Positions 1-10,764 of a stretch of DNA of 63,887 bases are shown here, one piece after another. Both the position numbers and the translations under genes were made by a program. The stretch spans positions 1 to 63,887 of the forward strand of contig CATOJY010000016.1 in assembly GCA_951800685.1 (NCBI GenBank), in the 5' to 3' direction. Position 1 is the first letter of the stretch; each line of letters starts with the position of its first letter. Origin of the DNA: an uncultured Lachnospiraceae bacterium (GTDB lineage Bacteria > Bacillota > Clostridia > Lachnospirales > Lachnospiraceae). The notes beneath the pieces were generated by a model, which did not search any database, had not been told where the DNA came from, and saw nothing but the letters and a program-made list of their open reading frames with translations.

Positions 1-141
1 ACCTATGGTTCTATCTTCGATGCAACACAGACTATGGTTGGCGAAGACAATCTGGTTCAGGTTGTTTCCTGGTACGACAATGAGAACAGCTACACATCTC
101 AGATGGTTCGTACGATCAAATATTTCTCTGAGTTAGCATAA
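1..141 (+). CDS. gap: Glyceraldehyde-3-phosphate dehydrogenase, 3' end only
   Basis: Only the last 46 codons and the TAA are inside the window; frame 1 is open from the first base. The C-terminal sequence carries the family signature [14 protein letters not shown], in which the WYDNE-x-x-Y stretch packs against the NAD site, followed by the usual closing helix. The enzyme oxidises glyceraldehyde 3-phosphate to 1,3-bisphosphoglycerate, the substrate of the kinase encoded next. An intrinsic terminator between this gene and pgk suggests gap can be transcribed separately or that readthrough is partial. Confidence 0.95.
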   Translation, partial: TYGSIFDATQTMVGEDNLVQVVSWYDNENSYTSQMVRTIKYFSELA

Positions 142-250
142 ATGTTAATTTGACAGCGATTAATTTTACGAGATTCGTTTTGTGAGCTCGTATTTGTAGA
201 AAGTCGACTGTTTAACTGCGAGAATATTTGTCAGTAAAATGCATTTTTTA

Positions 251-283
251 AGAGGCTCGGCCGCTGGGCCGGGTCTCTTTTTG
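251..283 (+). terminator. Intrinsic terminator after gap
   Basis: A 12-bp stem (AGAGGCTCGGCC with GGCCGGGTCTCT, two G-U pairs) around a short loop is followed directly by a run of five T. It lies 110 bases past the gap stop codon and 30 bases before the pgk start. Confidence 0.85.
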
Positions 284-312
284 TAAAACAATATGATCAG
301 GAGGATTGAAAA

Positions 313-1545
313 ATGGCTTTAAATAAGAAATCTGTAGATGACATCAATGTGAAAGGCAAACGCGTCCTGGTGAGATGCGACTTTAATGTACCGTTGAAGG
401 AAGGTAAGATCACAGATGAGACTCGTATTGTGGCGGCACTTCCTACAATCAACAAGCTGATCGCTGATGGCGGTAAGGTGATTCTCTGCTCTCATCTTGG
501 TAAGGTTAAGAATGGCCCCAATGAAGGAGAGTCTCTTGCACCTGTGGCAGAGAGATTGTCCGAGAAGTTAGGCAAACCTGTTAATTTTGTGGCGGACTAC
601 AATGTAACTGGCGAGGCTGCTACAGCAGCAGTGGCAGCTATGAATGAGGGAGATGTGGTACTTCTGCAGAATACCCGTTTCCGTGGCAAGGAAGAGACAA
701 AGCCTACAGATGCAGGCGAGGCTTTCGCAAAAGAGCTGGCGGATCTGGCTGATGTTTATGTTTGTGATGCATTCGGTTCTGCACACAGGGCACATGCATC
801 TGTAGCTGTTGTTACGAAATACATCTCTGAAAAAGGCGGCGAGAATGCGGTTGGTTACTTAATGCAGAAGGAAATTGATTTCCTGGGTAATGCAGTAGAG
901 AATCCGGTAAGACCTTTTGTAGCGATTCTGGGCGGTGCTAAGGTAGCGGATAAGCTGAATGTAATCAACAACCTGCTGGAGAAGTGTGACACACTGATCA
1001 TCGGCGGCGGTATGGCATTTACCTTCTTAAAGGCGCAGGGAATGGAGATCGGTAATTCTCTGGTAGATGATGAGAAGCTTGATTATTGCAAGGAAATGAT
1101 GGATAAGGCTGAGAAGTTAGGCAAGAAGCTTCTGCTTCCAGTTGATACAACTGTTGCTGCTGGTTTCCCGAATCCAATCGATGCTGAGATTGAGGTAGAA
1201 GTCGTTGATGCTGATAAGATTCCTGCTGACAAGGAAGGTCTTGATATCGGAACAAAGACAGCTGAGCTGTATGCTGATGCGGTGAAGTCTGCTAAGACAG
1301 TTGTTTGGAATGGACCGATGGGCGTATTCGAGAATCCGATTCTGGCAAAAGGAACGATCGCAGTGGCGAAGTCTCTGGCTGAGACGTCCGCAACAACGAT
1401 CATTGGCGGCGGTGACAGTGCGGCAGCAGTTAACCAGTTAGGTTTTGCTGACAAGATGTCTCATATTTCTACAGGCGGCGGCGCTTCCCTTGAGTTCTTA
1501 GAGGGTAAGGAACTTCCTGGCGTTGTAGCGGCGGATGACAAATAA
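313..1545 (+). CDS. pgk: Phosphoglycerate kinase
   Basis: 410 residues, a normal bacterial length. It transfers the acyl phosphate of 1,3-bisphosphoglycerate to ADP, the first ATP-forming step of glycolysis, in the cytoplasm. The N-terminal domain shows the substrate-binding stretch [12 protein letters not shown] (about residues 17-28), then a SHLG basic-patch motif near residue 60 and the [10 protein letters not shown] segment. The C-terminal nucleotide domain shows GGAKVADK (about 208) and the glycine-rich [11 protein letters not shown] loop (about 365). An AGGAGG sequence 9 bases before the ATG fixes the start. It follows gap and precedes tpiA, the usual glycolytic order in Firmicutes. Confidence 0.98.
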   Translation: MALNKKSVDDINVKGKRVLVRCDFNVPLKEGKITDETRIVAALPTINKLIADGGKVILCSHLGKVKNGPNEGESLAPVAERLSEKLGKPVNFVADYNVTGEAATAAVAAMNEGDVVLLQNTRFRGKEETKPTDAGEAFAKELADLADVYVCDAFGSAHRAHASVAVVTKYISEKGGENAVGYLMQKEIDFLGNAVENPVRPFVAILGGAKVADKLNVINNLLEKCDTLIIGGGMAFTFLKAQGMEIGNSLVDDEKLDYCKEMMDKAEKLGKKLLLPVDTTVAAGFPNPIDAEIEVEVVDADKIPADKEGLDIGTKTAELYADAVKSAKTVVWNGPMGVFENPILAKGTIAVAKSLAETSATTIIGGGDSAAAVNQLGFADKMSHISTGGGASLEFLEGKELPGVVAADDK

Positions 1546-1629
1546 AAAGCAAATCGGTTCACAAAGTAAGCAGATCTTTGCGTCTAAGAGGACACGAGGC
1601 GTCAATAGATAATAGAAGGAGAAAATAAA

Positions 1630-2379
1630 ATGGCAAGAAGAAAAATCGTAGCCGGTAACTGGAAGATGAACATGACTCCCAGCGAGGCAGTAAAATTATG
1701 TGATGAATTAAAAGATCTGGTAAAATCCGATGATGTTGATGTGGTGTACTGTGTACCTGCGATCGATATCGTACCGGTAGTAGAAGCAGTCAAGGGAACC
1801 AACGTAGAAGTAGGCGCTGAGAATATGTATTTCGAGGAGAAGGGCGCTTATACAGGCGAGGTTTCAGCAGCTATGTTGAAGGATGCAGGCGTGAAATATG
1901 TGATCATCGGACACTCTGAGAGACGCGACTATTTCAAAGAGGATGATGCGCTTCTGAACAAGAAAGTGAAGAAGACTCTGGAAGCAGGTCTTGTTCCGAT
2001 CCTTTGCTGTGGTGAGACATTAGAGCAGAGAGAGATGGGTGTTACCATGGATTGGATCAGACTGCAGATCAAATCTGACCTTACAGGCGTGAGTGCAGAT
2101 CAGGTGAAGGGTATGGTCATCGCATACGAGCCGATCTGGGCGATCGGTACAGGCAAGACAGCTACCACGGAGCAGGCAGAGGAAGTATGTAAGGGCATTC
2201 GTGACTGCATCGCTGAGATTTATGATGAGGCGACCGCAGAGGCTGTTCGCATCCAGTACGGTGGTTCTGTAAATGCTGGCAACGCTGCAGAATTGTTTGC
2301 ACAGCCTGATATCGATGGCGGTCTGGTAGGAGGTGCTTCCCTGAAGGCAGATTTCGGCAAGATCGTGAACTACAAGTAA
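1630..2379 (+). CDS. tpiA: Triosephosphate isomerase
   Basis: 249 residues, full length. It interconverts dihydroxyacetone phosphate and glyceraldehyde 3-phosphate. The active-site residues are all visible: the lysine in AGNWKMN (residue 12 or so), the histidine in IIGHSERR (about 96), and the glutamate in [14 protein letters not shown] (about 167), whose continuation forms the phosphate-gripping loop. The phosphate-binding YGGSVN motif is near residue 210. AAGGAG precedes the ATG. The gap from pgk is 84 bases without an obvious terminator, so the two are probably cotranscribed. Confidence 0.98.
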   Translation: MARRKIVAGNWKMNMTPSEAVKLCDELKDLVKSDDVDVVYCVPAIDIVPVVEAVKGTNVEVGAENMYFEEKGAYTGEVSAAMLKDAGVKYVIIGHSERRDYFKEDDALLNKKVKKTLEAGLVPILCCGETLEQREMGVTMDWIRLQIKSDLTGVSADQVKGMVIAYEPIWAIGTGKTATTEQAEEVCKGIRDCIAEIYDEATAEAVRIQYGGSVNAGNAAELFAQPDIDGGLVGGASLKADFGKIVNYK

Positions 2380-2420
2380 GTATTTTCTCGCACATGTGCG
2401 ATAAATAAAGAATCCATATA

Positions 2421-2466
2421 CAAGAACTCACTTTGATCGGGGACAATGTGTCGAAGTGGGTTCTTG
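2421..2466 (+). repeat. Inverted repeat after tpiA, possible terminator
   Basis: CAAGAACTCACTT and AAGTGGGTTCTTG form a 13-bp stem with one G-U pair and a 20-base loop, 41 bases past the tpiA stop. The downstream side is GTTATATC instead of a clean T run, so termination efficiency is uncertain. Confidence 0.5.
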
Positions 2467-2536
2467 TTATATCATACTGAGGAGAGGCCATAAAAGTGCA
2501 GAGAGCGGGAAAAACGGCAGACAGAGGGAGTGCCTC

Positions 2537-3544
2537 ATGAACCTGGAACAAGCGAGACGGTTACTGCAGGTAACCAAGGAGGATGATATTACTGTCATCA
2601 AAAGGAAATACCACAGATTGATCGGTGCTTACCATCCGGATGCGATCGGTTCTGAGCGGGTAGAATATGTGGGCAGGGCACAGGAGATCAATGAGGCGTA
2701 TCGTCTGCTAAAAGAGCATAACGGCACTTTCGAGCCGACAAAAGGGAGAACTGTCTGGCAGGGGATTGTGAATGAGAAAGCTTGTTGTGACAGGAACATT
2801 TATGTATATTACAGCATGGAAGCTGTGGAAGAGCAGTTATATTACCAGGCGGCCCGTGGTAAGTATATGTGGGATCCGTTGGAAGAAGAGTTTGAATTGT
2901 TTCTGGCAAGCATTCATCATGCCGCAAAGGAATTATTGGATCATGTAGAAGAGAAGGCGGCAGGAACATGGTGTGGGGAGCTTGTGCCGGAGACGGAGAA
3001 ATTTGTGTTCCAGGCGCAGCTTTTTTCCTGTTTGGCCATGCAGTTCATTGATCCTGTCAACACGCTTCACAGGCTCGCGTCGCCAAATGAGATAGATGAG
3101 CAGGGGAGAGAGATCTATCATTTCCGTGCATTTCTTGGAGGCAGAGGGATAGGAGAGAGCTGGAAAACACTATCAGAACTTAAGCCAGGGGATTTCGTGT
3201 ATCCGGCTTCTTTTCAGGGAAACAAGATTGTTGTGGAAGACAGGCAGAAACGCTCTCTGGGTTATTTGTCCCTGGAAGATGACCAACTGTATTTTTGTAT
3301 TGTCCCTCTTTTGAAGAAACGACTGGCCCAGGTGAAATTAAAGATCCAGGCGGTGGAAGTGAAGAGGAATACACGCCCCCGCAGGGGGAAGGCAGAAGTT
3401 TTCTTCTATTTCAGATTGGAAGAAGGAGCAGAGGGATTTGTGGCTGGCAGGCAGGATCTACAGATTGCAGACCTTTTAAACAGATATGAGAAATTATTGC
3501 GGATCAGGAAAGAGAGAGGGAATGGGTATGAAGATAGATCGTGA
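2537..3544 (+). CDS. J-domain (DnaJ-like) protein of unknown role
   Basis: 335 residues from the chosen ATG; the frame stays open upstream to 2456, but AGAGGGAG lies just before 2537 and the J domain starts there. Residues 2-65 fit a J domain: helix II with basic residues (IKRKYHRLIGAY), the HPD tripeptide that stimulates Hsp70 ATPase, and a helix III ending EINEAYRLLKEH. The rest has no zinc-finger or G/F region seen in true DnaJ, so this is a specialised co-chaperone or adaptor. A central segment (about residues 60-210) is helical and acidic; the C-terminal part is rich in basic residues. The gene overlaps the next one by 17 bases, indicating translational coupling. Client unknown. Confidence 0.75.
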   Translation: MNLEQARRLLQVTKEDDITVIKRKYHRLIGAYHPDAIGSERVEYVGRAQEINEAYRLLKEHNGTFEPTKGRTVWQGIVNEKACCDRNIYVYYSMEAVEEQLYYQAARGKYMWDPLEEEFELFLASIHHAAKELLDHVEEKAAGTWCGELVPETEKFVFQAQLFSCLAMQFIDPVNTLHRLASPNEIDEQGREIYHFRAFLGGRGIGESWKTLSELKPGDFVYPASFQGNKIVVEDRQKRSLGYLSLEDDQLYFCIVPLLKKRLAQVKLKIQAVEVKRNTRPRRGKAEVFFYFRLEEGAEGFVAGRQDLQIADLLNRYEKLLRIRKERGNGYEDRS

Positions 3545-4142
3545 AGATATGCTGGAGCTGACTAGGAGGATGACAGTTTCCAGGAACTGTTTTACCAGAA
3601 TCGCAGGCGCCTACATGGACGAGGAAGGATTCATAGATGGCACATTTAATACCAATTTCCTAAAACTCTCTGGCTCAGAAAAAACAAAGAAACTGGAGCT
3701 TGCAAAAGCGATCCCGTTTTCTGAGACGAATGTGCAGTTAATAGATTACCGCTTGGGAACTGGAACGAGAAAGGCGGGAGGGATTTGGCAGCTTTTGATG
3801 GCGTTGCGGGAATGTGAGCTGAAAAATGATGCGCTTTTACTCTCTCTTTATGAATATATAGGAGAGCGCCACCGTTCAGATCATCCATATGGTATTTATG
3901 TGTTCTACGGGAATTATGATATTCCGGTGAAGGGAAAGGACAAGGCAAGCCAGTGGGAGTCAGAAGAAGTATATCGGTTTTTGATCTGTGCGGTATGTCC
4001 TGTGAGTGGGGAATATGAAGCGGGGAAGACGGAATGCGGATTTCTGTTTCCTGCTTTCAACAACCGAAGCACTGACTTGGATGGGGCCTGTCTCTATGAC
4101 GTGAATGGGGAGCATGGGGAGGTAGAGGCATTGTTTGCATGA
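3528..4142 (+). CDS. DUF4317 family protein, short form
   Basis: 204 residues from the ATG at 3528, chosen for the GAGAGAGG nine bases upstream; an ATG at 3522 is the alternative. The pattern of an N-terminal RxMTxxRNCFTRIAGAYMD segment, a central ALRECELKNDALL segment and the block CPVSGEYEAGKTECGFLFPAFNNRSTD matches DUF4317, a family known mainly from Clostridia and without assigned function. Family members I recall are close to 400 residues, so this copy seems to hold only the N-terminal half. No membrane segment or signal peptide is visible. It overlaps the J-domain gene by 17 bases, suggesting the pair act together. Confidence 0.7.
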   Translation: MKIDREDMLELTRRMTVSRNCFTRIAGAYMDEEGFIDGTFNTNFLKLSGSEKTKKLELAKAIPFSETNVQLIDYRLGTGTRKAGGIWQLLMALRECELKNDALLLSLYEYIGERHRSDHPYGIYVFYGNYDIPVKGKDKASQWESEEVYRFLICAVCPVSGEYEAGKTECGFLFPAFNNRSTDLDGACLYDVNGEHGEVEALFA

Positions 4143-4194
4143 GGATGGGAACGATTGATGCGTTAGTACGTGGAAGAAAAGGAGATGGCAGGTT

Positions 4195-4599
4195 ATGTGG
4201 ACATGCCCAAAATGCGGCCGGTGTTTTCAAAGGCAGGGACAGGAGCATTACTGTGGGAAAGCGCCGGAAACGATAGATGAATATCTGGCAGGACAGCCGG
4301 AGGAGATACAGCCATATTTGAAAGAGGTACGGGAGGCGATCAAGGAGGCCGTTCCGGAAGCAGAGGAGCGTATTTCGTGGGGAATGCCGACCTTCTGGAA
4401 AAAGCATAATATCATACATTTTGCAGGTTTTAAAAAGCATATCGGCCTGTATCCAGAGGCAGTGGTGGAGTTTGCAGAATGCCTGAAAGAATACAAGACA
4501 AGCAAAGGCACGATACAATTTCCCTATAGCAAGCCGCTTCCGCTTTCTCTGATTGCGGATATTGCTGCCTGGTGCTACAGGACAGGAAAGCATCCATAG
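4195..4599 (+). CDS. DUF1801 (YdhG-type) protein with an N-terminal zinc knuckle
   Basis: 134 residues. Residues 1-20 hold CPKCGRCF and then HYC, a C-x2-C...H-x-C arrangement that could bind zinc. The remainder follows the DUF1801/YdhG fold: an N-terminal helix (YLKEVREAIKEAVPEAEERI), then SWGMPTFWKKHNIIHFAGFKKHIGLYP, a hallmark of this family, and a C-terminal SKGTIQFPYSKPLP segment. A B. subtilis relative is described as a frataxin-like iron chaperone; whether this one handles iron cannot be told from sequence. AAAAGGAGATGG lies upstream of the ATG. The next gene starts 34 bases downstream. Confidence 0.75.
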   Translation: MWTCPKCGRCFQRQGQEHYCGKAPETIDEYLAGQPEEIQPYLKEVREAIKEAVPEAEERISWGMPTFWKKHNIIHFAGFKKHIGLYPEAVVEFAECLKEYKTSKGTIQFPYSKPLPLSLIADIAAWCYRTGKHP

Positions 4600-4633
4600 G
4601 ATAGAGCATAATAAGCGGAAAGGAAAATTGGAT

Positions 4634-5461
4634 ATGGTGAAATTTTATTCAGAAAAGATTTCTGAGCATGTGACGAGAATTTATGGTATCACAGGAGAAC
4701 AGATGTACTTGGTGGCAGGTTCAAGCAGGGCGGCGTTGATCGATACGGGCAGCGGTGCAGGAAGCCTTCGCGCTTATGTAGAGACGCTGACGGACAAGCC
4801 GGTTATCGTGCTTTTGACACATGGACATGTGGATCATGCCATGGGAGCGCCGGAATTTGACACGGTTTACATGAACAGGAAGGATGATTCGATTTACAGT
4901 GAGCACTGTGATATTGAGCTAAGAAAAGGATATCTTTCCCAATCGCCTGCGTTTGTGCAGGTGACGGAGGAAGATTATATACCGGCGGTGTCCTCTGAAA
5001 GTTTTCATAATATGGAAGGGGGAGACGTATTTGATCTGGGAGGTCTGTCGATCGAGATCTATGACTGTCCAGGGCATACACAGGGCAGTGTGTGTATGCT
5101 GATTAAAGAAGAGAGAGCGCTGCTTACAGGAGATGCCTGCAATACTTTTGTATTTCTTTTCGACCATTATTCTACGGGGATAAGCACCTATGAAAAGAGC
5201 CTGGAGGAATTGAAAGATAAGACAGCGGGTAAATTTGACCGGATTTATCTGTCACATGGGCCGGGCAAAGAGTATCCAGTGGAATTATTGGACGAAGTAA
5301 TCGAAGTCTGCGAGGATATCAAACATGGCAATGTAGATGACCAGCCGTTTATATTTATGGGCAAGACGGCGCTTATCGCCAAAGCAGCAGAAATGGACGC
5401 AGGGCGGTTAGATGGAAAACTCGGAAATATTGTGTATGATAAAGAGCGGATAACAGAATAG
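4634..5461 (+). CDS. Metallo-beta-lactamase fold hydrolase
   Basis: 275 residues from the ATG at 4634 (AAAGGAAAA upstream); the open frame extends to 4553 inside the previous gene, an unlikely start. The dinuclear metal site is visible: LLTHGHVDHAMG (H-x-H-x-D-H, about residue 62), a histidine in DCPGHTQGSVCM (about 145), an aspartate in LLTGDACNTF (about 165) and a final histidine in YLSHGPGKEYP. It resembles general thioesterase or glyoxalase II-like members, with no substrate-specific signature. It shares direction and close spacing with the DUF1801 gene and is followed by a T-rich stretch and a new promoter. Confidence 0.85.
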   Translation: MVKFYSEKISEHVTRIYGITGEQMYLVAGSSRAALIDTGSGAGSLRAYVETLTDKPVIVLLTHGHVDHAMGAPEFDTVYMNRKDDSIYSEHCDIELRKGYLSQSPAFVQVTEEDYIPAVSSESFHNMEGGDVFDLGGLSIEIYDCPGHTQGSVCMLIKEERALLTGDACNTFVFLFDHYSTGISTYEKSLEELKDKTAGKFDRIYLSHGPGKEYPVELLDEVIEVCEDIKHGNVDDQPFIFMGKTALIAKAAEMDAGRLDGKLGNIVYDKERITE

Positions 5462-5486
5462 AGGTTCCCTTTTTTCCTTGATTCCC

Positions 5487-5515
5487 TAGACAAAACAGCA
5501 TAAAAAAGTTATACT
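5487..5515 (+). promoter_or_regulatory. Probable sigma-A promoter for the GGDEF-like gene
   Basis: TAGACA, 17 bases, TATACT; the distance from the -10 box to the ATG is 60 bases. The -10 is close to consensus, the -35 differs at two positions. Confidence 0.6.
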
Positions 5516-5574
5516 GATTTATATTAAACTGCGTGATACTTTTACAGGGATAGAGACAGGAGAGGTTACAGAAT

Positions 5575-6504
5575 ATGGATTACAAGGCAATTCCTTTCGA
5601 GAAAAGGATCAAGAGTAATATTAGAAATTATGCATTAGATAATTTGTACGTGATCGACACGCTCAGGGCGTATTGTAAGGCATTGCATGCACTGACAGGG
5701 GTGGATCTTCTGCTTACGGAACGGCATGGGGAGAAGGTGGTTTCTGTCGGCGGTTTCGCAGGATTTACACCCGATGTGGTTGGTGAGCCTGGACGTAAAG
5801 TCAGAGTTTATGGCAGGACGATTGCTCATTTATATACGCAGATGGAGAAGGTACCTGACACGATGCGCCAGGAAGTGGGAAAACTGCTGGATGAATTCAC
5901 GAAGATGCTTTCCCAGTGGGGAGAAGAAGCGTATTTACATATGGAATCTTCCATTTATATGGACGAGCTGGAAGAGAAGGTGGGCGTACAGCATGTGCAG
6001 ACGGCCAGAGGAGAGAAAGAGGATGTCCTGACAGGGGTCTATCACAAACTGTATTTTGAGGAGCAGATGCAGCGTCTTGATGATCTAAGTGTTGCGCCGG
6101 TAGCCGTGGTCAATGCCAATATCAATGACTGGAAGTTTGTTAATGATCATTTTGGAGATACAGAAAGTGACAGACTGATCAGAACGATCGCTGATTTCTT
6201 AAAGCAGGAGGCGAAGCCGGATTATGTGATTGGACGTGTGGACGGAGATGTGTTTATTATTCTGATTCCTATGGCAGAAAACGAAGAGGCGGAAGCATAT
6301 TGCGATAGGGTACAGAAAGCATGTCTGGAATTTGATGATCCGATTCTGGCGCCTTCGGTAGCCTGCGGTGTAGTCTATAAGACAAATGTGGAAGAGCAGC
6401 TGAAAGATAAACTGCCGGACGCTGAGTATGAAATGTTTAACAATAAGTTTGAAATTAAAAATGCACAAGGCTATCGTGAGAGACTGGAACATGGGGTGTC
6501 ATGA
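5575..6504 (+). CDS. Degenerate GGDEF-domain protein
   Basis: 309 residues, soluble. Residues 1-140 form an uncharacterised N-terminal region, possibly a sensory or dimerisation module (it has LDNLYVIDTLRAYCKALHALTGVDLLL, reminiscent of PocR/GAF-like regulators). From about residue 150 the sequence follows a diguanylate-cyclase fold: DVLTGVYHKLYFEEQM corresponds to the usual D-x-LTG-x-x-NR start, then VNANINDWKFVNDHFGDTESDRLI. The signature GGDEF loop reads VDGDVF, so the catalytic Gly-Gly-Asp-Glu is not conserved and cyclic-di-GMP synthesis is unlikely. It may bind GTP or act by protein contact. It has its own promoter and stands alone. Confidence 0.7.
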   Translation: MDYKAIPFEKRIKSNIRNYALDNLYVIDTLRAYCKALHALTGVDLLLTERHGEKVVSVGGFAGFTPDVVGEPGRKVRVYGRTIAHLYTQMEKVPDTMRQEVGKLLDEFTKMLSQWGEEAYLHMESSIYMDELEEKVGVQHVQTARGEKEDVLTGVYHKLYFEEQMQRLDDLSVAPVAVVNANINDWKFVNDHFGDTESDRLIRTIADFLKQEAKPDYVIGRVDGDVFIILIPMAENEEAEAYCDRVQKACLEFDDPILAPSVACGVVYKTNVEEQLKDKLPDAEYEMFNNKFEIKNAQGYRERLEHGVS

Positions 6505-6907
6505 AAGACGCAGCTTTGGCAATGAGAACAAAAGAATAGAGGAAATTCGTTGAGGGCGGGAATGCGGTAGTTCCTCCCGATGGGAATGGGATAAAGCTGT
6601 TGCAGGAAGTAAATTCAAACAGTGTATGGCTGGGTATTCATTTGATATCGGCATAGGTTGAAAAATCAGAGGTTTTTCAATTATCCATTTATGCAGTATC
6701 GCAAGCAGGATTGCGATCTGGATGGGGCATAGATTGTAGAATTTATAAGTTATGCATCAGCTTTTTGCTTTCACGTATATTTTATGGTTTGAATTATAAA
6801 ATAAATATTAAATCGTATGTCATAGAATAAAACAAGATAAGAAGAGAAAACAAGAGGAAATAAGAGAAAATAAAAGTAAAATACAATATAAATACTGATA
6901 AACAAAT
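6505..6907. other. Intergenic stretch without a recognisable gene
   Basis: About 400 AT-rich bases between the GGDEF-like gene and the groES promoter. The 3' part is nearly all A and T on the + strand with purine-rich runs. No open frame with a ribosome-binding site, no tRNA-like fold and no strong hairpin was found by eye. Confidence 0.5.
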
Positions 6908-6936
6908 TTGCAAACATAAGAATATGAAGATAATAT
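6908..6936 (+). promoter_or_regulatory. groESL promoter
   Basis: TTGCAA, 17 bases, TAATAT. The predicted start point near 6943 falls just upstream of the CIRCE operator, the standard arrangement for HrcA repression. Confidence 0.65.
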
Positions 6937-6948
6937 ATGTTTCAGCAG

Positions 6949-6975
6949 TTAGCACTCAACATGAATGAGTGCTAA
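6949..6975 (+). promoter_or_regulatory. CIRCE operator (HrcA binding site)
   Basis: A perfect 9-bp inverted repeat TTAGCACTC, 9-base spacer, GAGTGCTAA, identical to the CIRCE consensus. In Firmicutes it is bound by HrcA and released during heat stress or misfolding load. It lies between the promoter and the groES ribosome-binding site, so groESL here should be a class I heat-shock operon. hrcA itself is not in the window. Confidence 0.96.
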
Positions 6976-7019
6976 TAACAAGATGTATACTAAGAGTTAT
7001 CTATAAGGAGGCAGCAGAT

Positions 7020-7304
7020 ATGAAATTAACACCACTTGGCGACAGAGTAGTATTGAAACAGTTGGTTGCAGAGGAGACAACAAAGTCCGGCATTGTTTTA
7101 CCGGGACAGAGCAAAGAGAAACCGCAGCAGGCAGAAGTGATTGCTGTAGGCCCTGGCGGCGTAGTAGATGGCAAAGAGATTAAGATGGAAGTAAAAGTTG
7201 GCGATCAGGTAATCTATTCCAAATATGCTGGAACAGAAGTGAAGCTGGAAGAAGAGGAATATATCATCGTAAAGCAGAATGATATTCTTGCAGTGATCGA
7301 ATAA
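7020..7304 (+). CDS. groES: Co-chaperonin GroES
   Basis: 94 residues, normal length. The start at 7020 is preceded by AAGGAGG; the in-frame ATG at 6969 lies inside the CIRCE element and is not used. It begins MKLTPLGDRVVLKQL, has the mobile loop that contacts GroEL (EETTKSGIVLPGQSKEKPQ, about residues 16-34) and ends with the usual beta-barrel closing segment EYIIVKQNDILAVIE. It forms the heptameric lid of the GroEL folding chamber in the cytoplasm. It is followed after 122 bases by groEL. Confidence 0.97.
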   Translation: MKLTPLGDRVVLKQLVAEETTKSGIVLPGQSKEKPQQAEVIAVGPGGVVDGKEIKMEVKVGDQVIYSKYAGTEVKLEEEEYIIVKQNDILAVIE

Positions 7305-7423
7305 ATACTCTTCGCATTTTGGTAAGGGGATAAGCATTGAAGCTTAGAAAGACGTCAGGAAATGGCGTGGCAATGATAGGATTTTAAGTATTTTAATCAA
7401 GCAATCATTTTAGGAGGACATGA

Positions 7424-9049
<1,626 letters not shown>

Positions 9050-9084
9050 GCAATCTTACAGATAACCTGTTTGACTGACAAGTA

Positions 9085-9123
9085 CCCCCCTGGTTTGGGA
9101 TTTCTCAGACCAGGGGGTTTTTA
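9085..9123 (+). terminator. Intrinsic terminator of groESL
   Basis: CCCCCTGGT and ACCAGGGGG form a 9-bp GC-rich stem around a 14-base loop, followed by five T. Confidence 0.9.
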
Positions 9124-9416
9124 CATTGATCTTGTAGTACAAAGCAGTAAGACGCAGGGGATGCCTGTCCCTGCGGAAAAAGATCATAGTGGATAAGGAA
9201 TGCAAAACGGTCATGTGTAAAATGGCAGGCAGGTATATTAGATGCTTACTATAGTATTTTTGGCCGGCACAGTTACAAGTATGAATTTATGTCTGGTTAA
9301 TCATGCCATAGTATAGTATAATCATGATATCTAATGTGGAAACAACGCCAGTAGTACAAATTTCCGGGCCTGTAAGAGAATGGCACCGGGACTGAGAGAA
9401 AGGCATGGATATTTAA
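9124..9416. other. Intergenic stretch before the MFS gene
   Basis: About 290 bases with no supported gene. A TATAAT-like hexamer occurs near 9314-9320 (AGTATAGTATAATC) and may serve the downstream transporter, but no good -35 partner is evident. Confidence 0.35.
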
Positions 9417-10598
9417 ATGAAGAATAAATATACATTTAATTTTGTTGTTTTTTATCTCCTGTCTTATGCAATTTTTTCCTTTGCATCGACGAAATTTACC
9501 CCGTATTTGTCTGAGCTTGGATATTCAGCGTTCGAGAGGGGGATAATCCTATCGGGTTATGCGGCAGCAACGATCGTTATGCAGTTAGTGTTCGGGGTAT
9601 TATCGGACCGATACCAGACGATTAAGAAGGTCATCATAGCCAGCCTTTGTGTGTATGGTGTGGTATCTGCACTGCTGTTTTCCACACAGGGAGCAGTTCT
9701 TGCGGTTTATTTTGTCCTGGTTTCTTTATCTGGCGGTCTTCTGAATGCTTGCTGTGGTCTTTATGATACATGGATTTTGGGATGTAAAGAGGAAATTCGC
9801 AGGAATTTATCTTTTATCAAAGCGTTTGGATCCATAGGATGGGCAGCAGGAAGCATGGTGGCGTCCTTGATGATCAGCCTGGCAGGCTATCGGGGATTAG
9901 GAATCAGTATTGTAGTGATCGTTGGGCTGTCATTACTGAATCTTGCTGTCTTACCTGATATCGATCGGGTAGAAGCGAGAACCAGGCTTTCTATGGAAGA
10001 TTTTAGGCAGCTCATGACGGATGGACGTTACGTGCTGTTGATTTTTATCCTGTTTCTATTATATTCTATGGTGATAGCGAATAATTGTACTGTTATTGAT
10101 AAAATGATTGATTTACGCGCGTCAGATGCGCAGATTTCCATGAAATGGTCCATTCAGTCATTGGTGGAGATACCGACTTATCTTGCTGGGACGTATCTGT
10201 TGGCTAGATTTGGCGGCTTGAAATTATTACAGGTCAGTTCTGTCATGTTAACGCTCCAGTTTATCCTGTTTGCAGGGGCTCAAAATCCTGTCGTTCTTAT
10301 AGGGGTAAGTGTTTTACAGCTTTTTTCGGCTCCGATTATTTTGGTTGCTTCTAAGATTCTGATCATGGAAATTGCACCGGATAAACTGAAGAGCAGCAGC
10401 CAGTTGATTGCTTTGAGTATTTTCAGCGGATGTTCTTCCCTGATTGTACCCGTGGTGGCAGGATTTTTCAGTGAACGGATTGGATTTGATTTTACGCTTG
10501 GGTGTGTTGCGGTGCTGGGTGTATGCTCGTTTCTTCTGACCAGTCCGCTAGGCAGACTGTTGTCGAAAGGCAGTAAGGACCAGACAGGCTGTTTATAG
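9417..10598 (+). CDS. MFS transporter (MFS_1-like)
   Basis: 393 residues, strongly hydrophobic with about 12 predicted membrane segments. The N-terminus enters the membrane almost at once (FVVFYLLSYAIFSFASTKFTPYL), a style seen in the LacY/nucleoside-transporter-like MFS subgroup. The loop between segments 2 and 3 reads GVLSDRYQTIKK, matching the MFS motif A (G-x-x-S-D-R). An IGWAAGSMVASLMIS segment fits helix 5. No substrate can be assigned. No partner gene is adjacent: groESL with its terminator lies upstream and the separately promoted rel gene downstream. Confidence 0.8.
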   Translation: MKNKYTFNFVVFYLLSYAIFSFASTKFTPYLSELGYSAFERGIILSGYAAATIVMQLVFGVLSDRYQTIKKVIIASLCVYGVVSALLFSTQGAVLAVYFVLVSLSGGLLNACCGLYDTWILGCKEEIRRNLSFIKAFGSIGWAAGSMVASLMISLAGYRGLGISIVVIVGLSLLNLAVLPDIDRVEARTRLSMEDFRQLMTDGRYVLLIFILFLLYSMVIANNCTVIDKMIDLRASDAQISMKWSIQSLVEIPTYLAGTYLLARFGGLKLLQVSSVMLTLQFILFAGAQNPVVLIGVSVLQLFSAPIILVASKILIMEIAPDKLKSSSQLIALSIFSGCSSLIVPVVAGFFSERIGFDFTLGCVAVLGVCSFLLTSPLGRLLSKGSKDQTGCL

Positions 10599-10692
10599 CA
10601 GTATTCTGTTACTCTAAAGACGAAATACCATGGTGTAAGTGTGAATGACAGTAGGAGGAATGTGGCAGGCTACTGCAGGGGAAAAGAATATT

Positions 10693-10721
10693 TTGACTTG
10701 CTTATGATTTGCGATTATAAT
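10693..10721 (+). promoter_or_regulatory. Sigma-A promoter for rel
   Basis: TTGACT, 17 bases, TATAAT; the -10 matches consensus exactly. It lies 44 bases before the start codon. Confidence 0.8.
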
Positions 10722-10764
10722 AGGGAATAATAATTATAAATAAGGCACAGCAGCTGGAGAGGCT

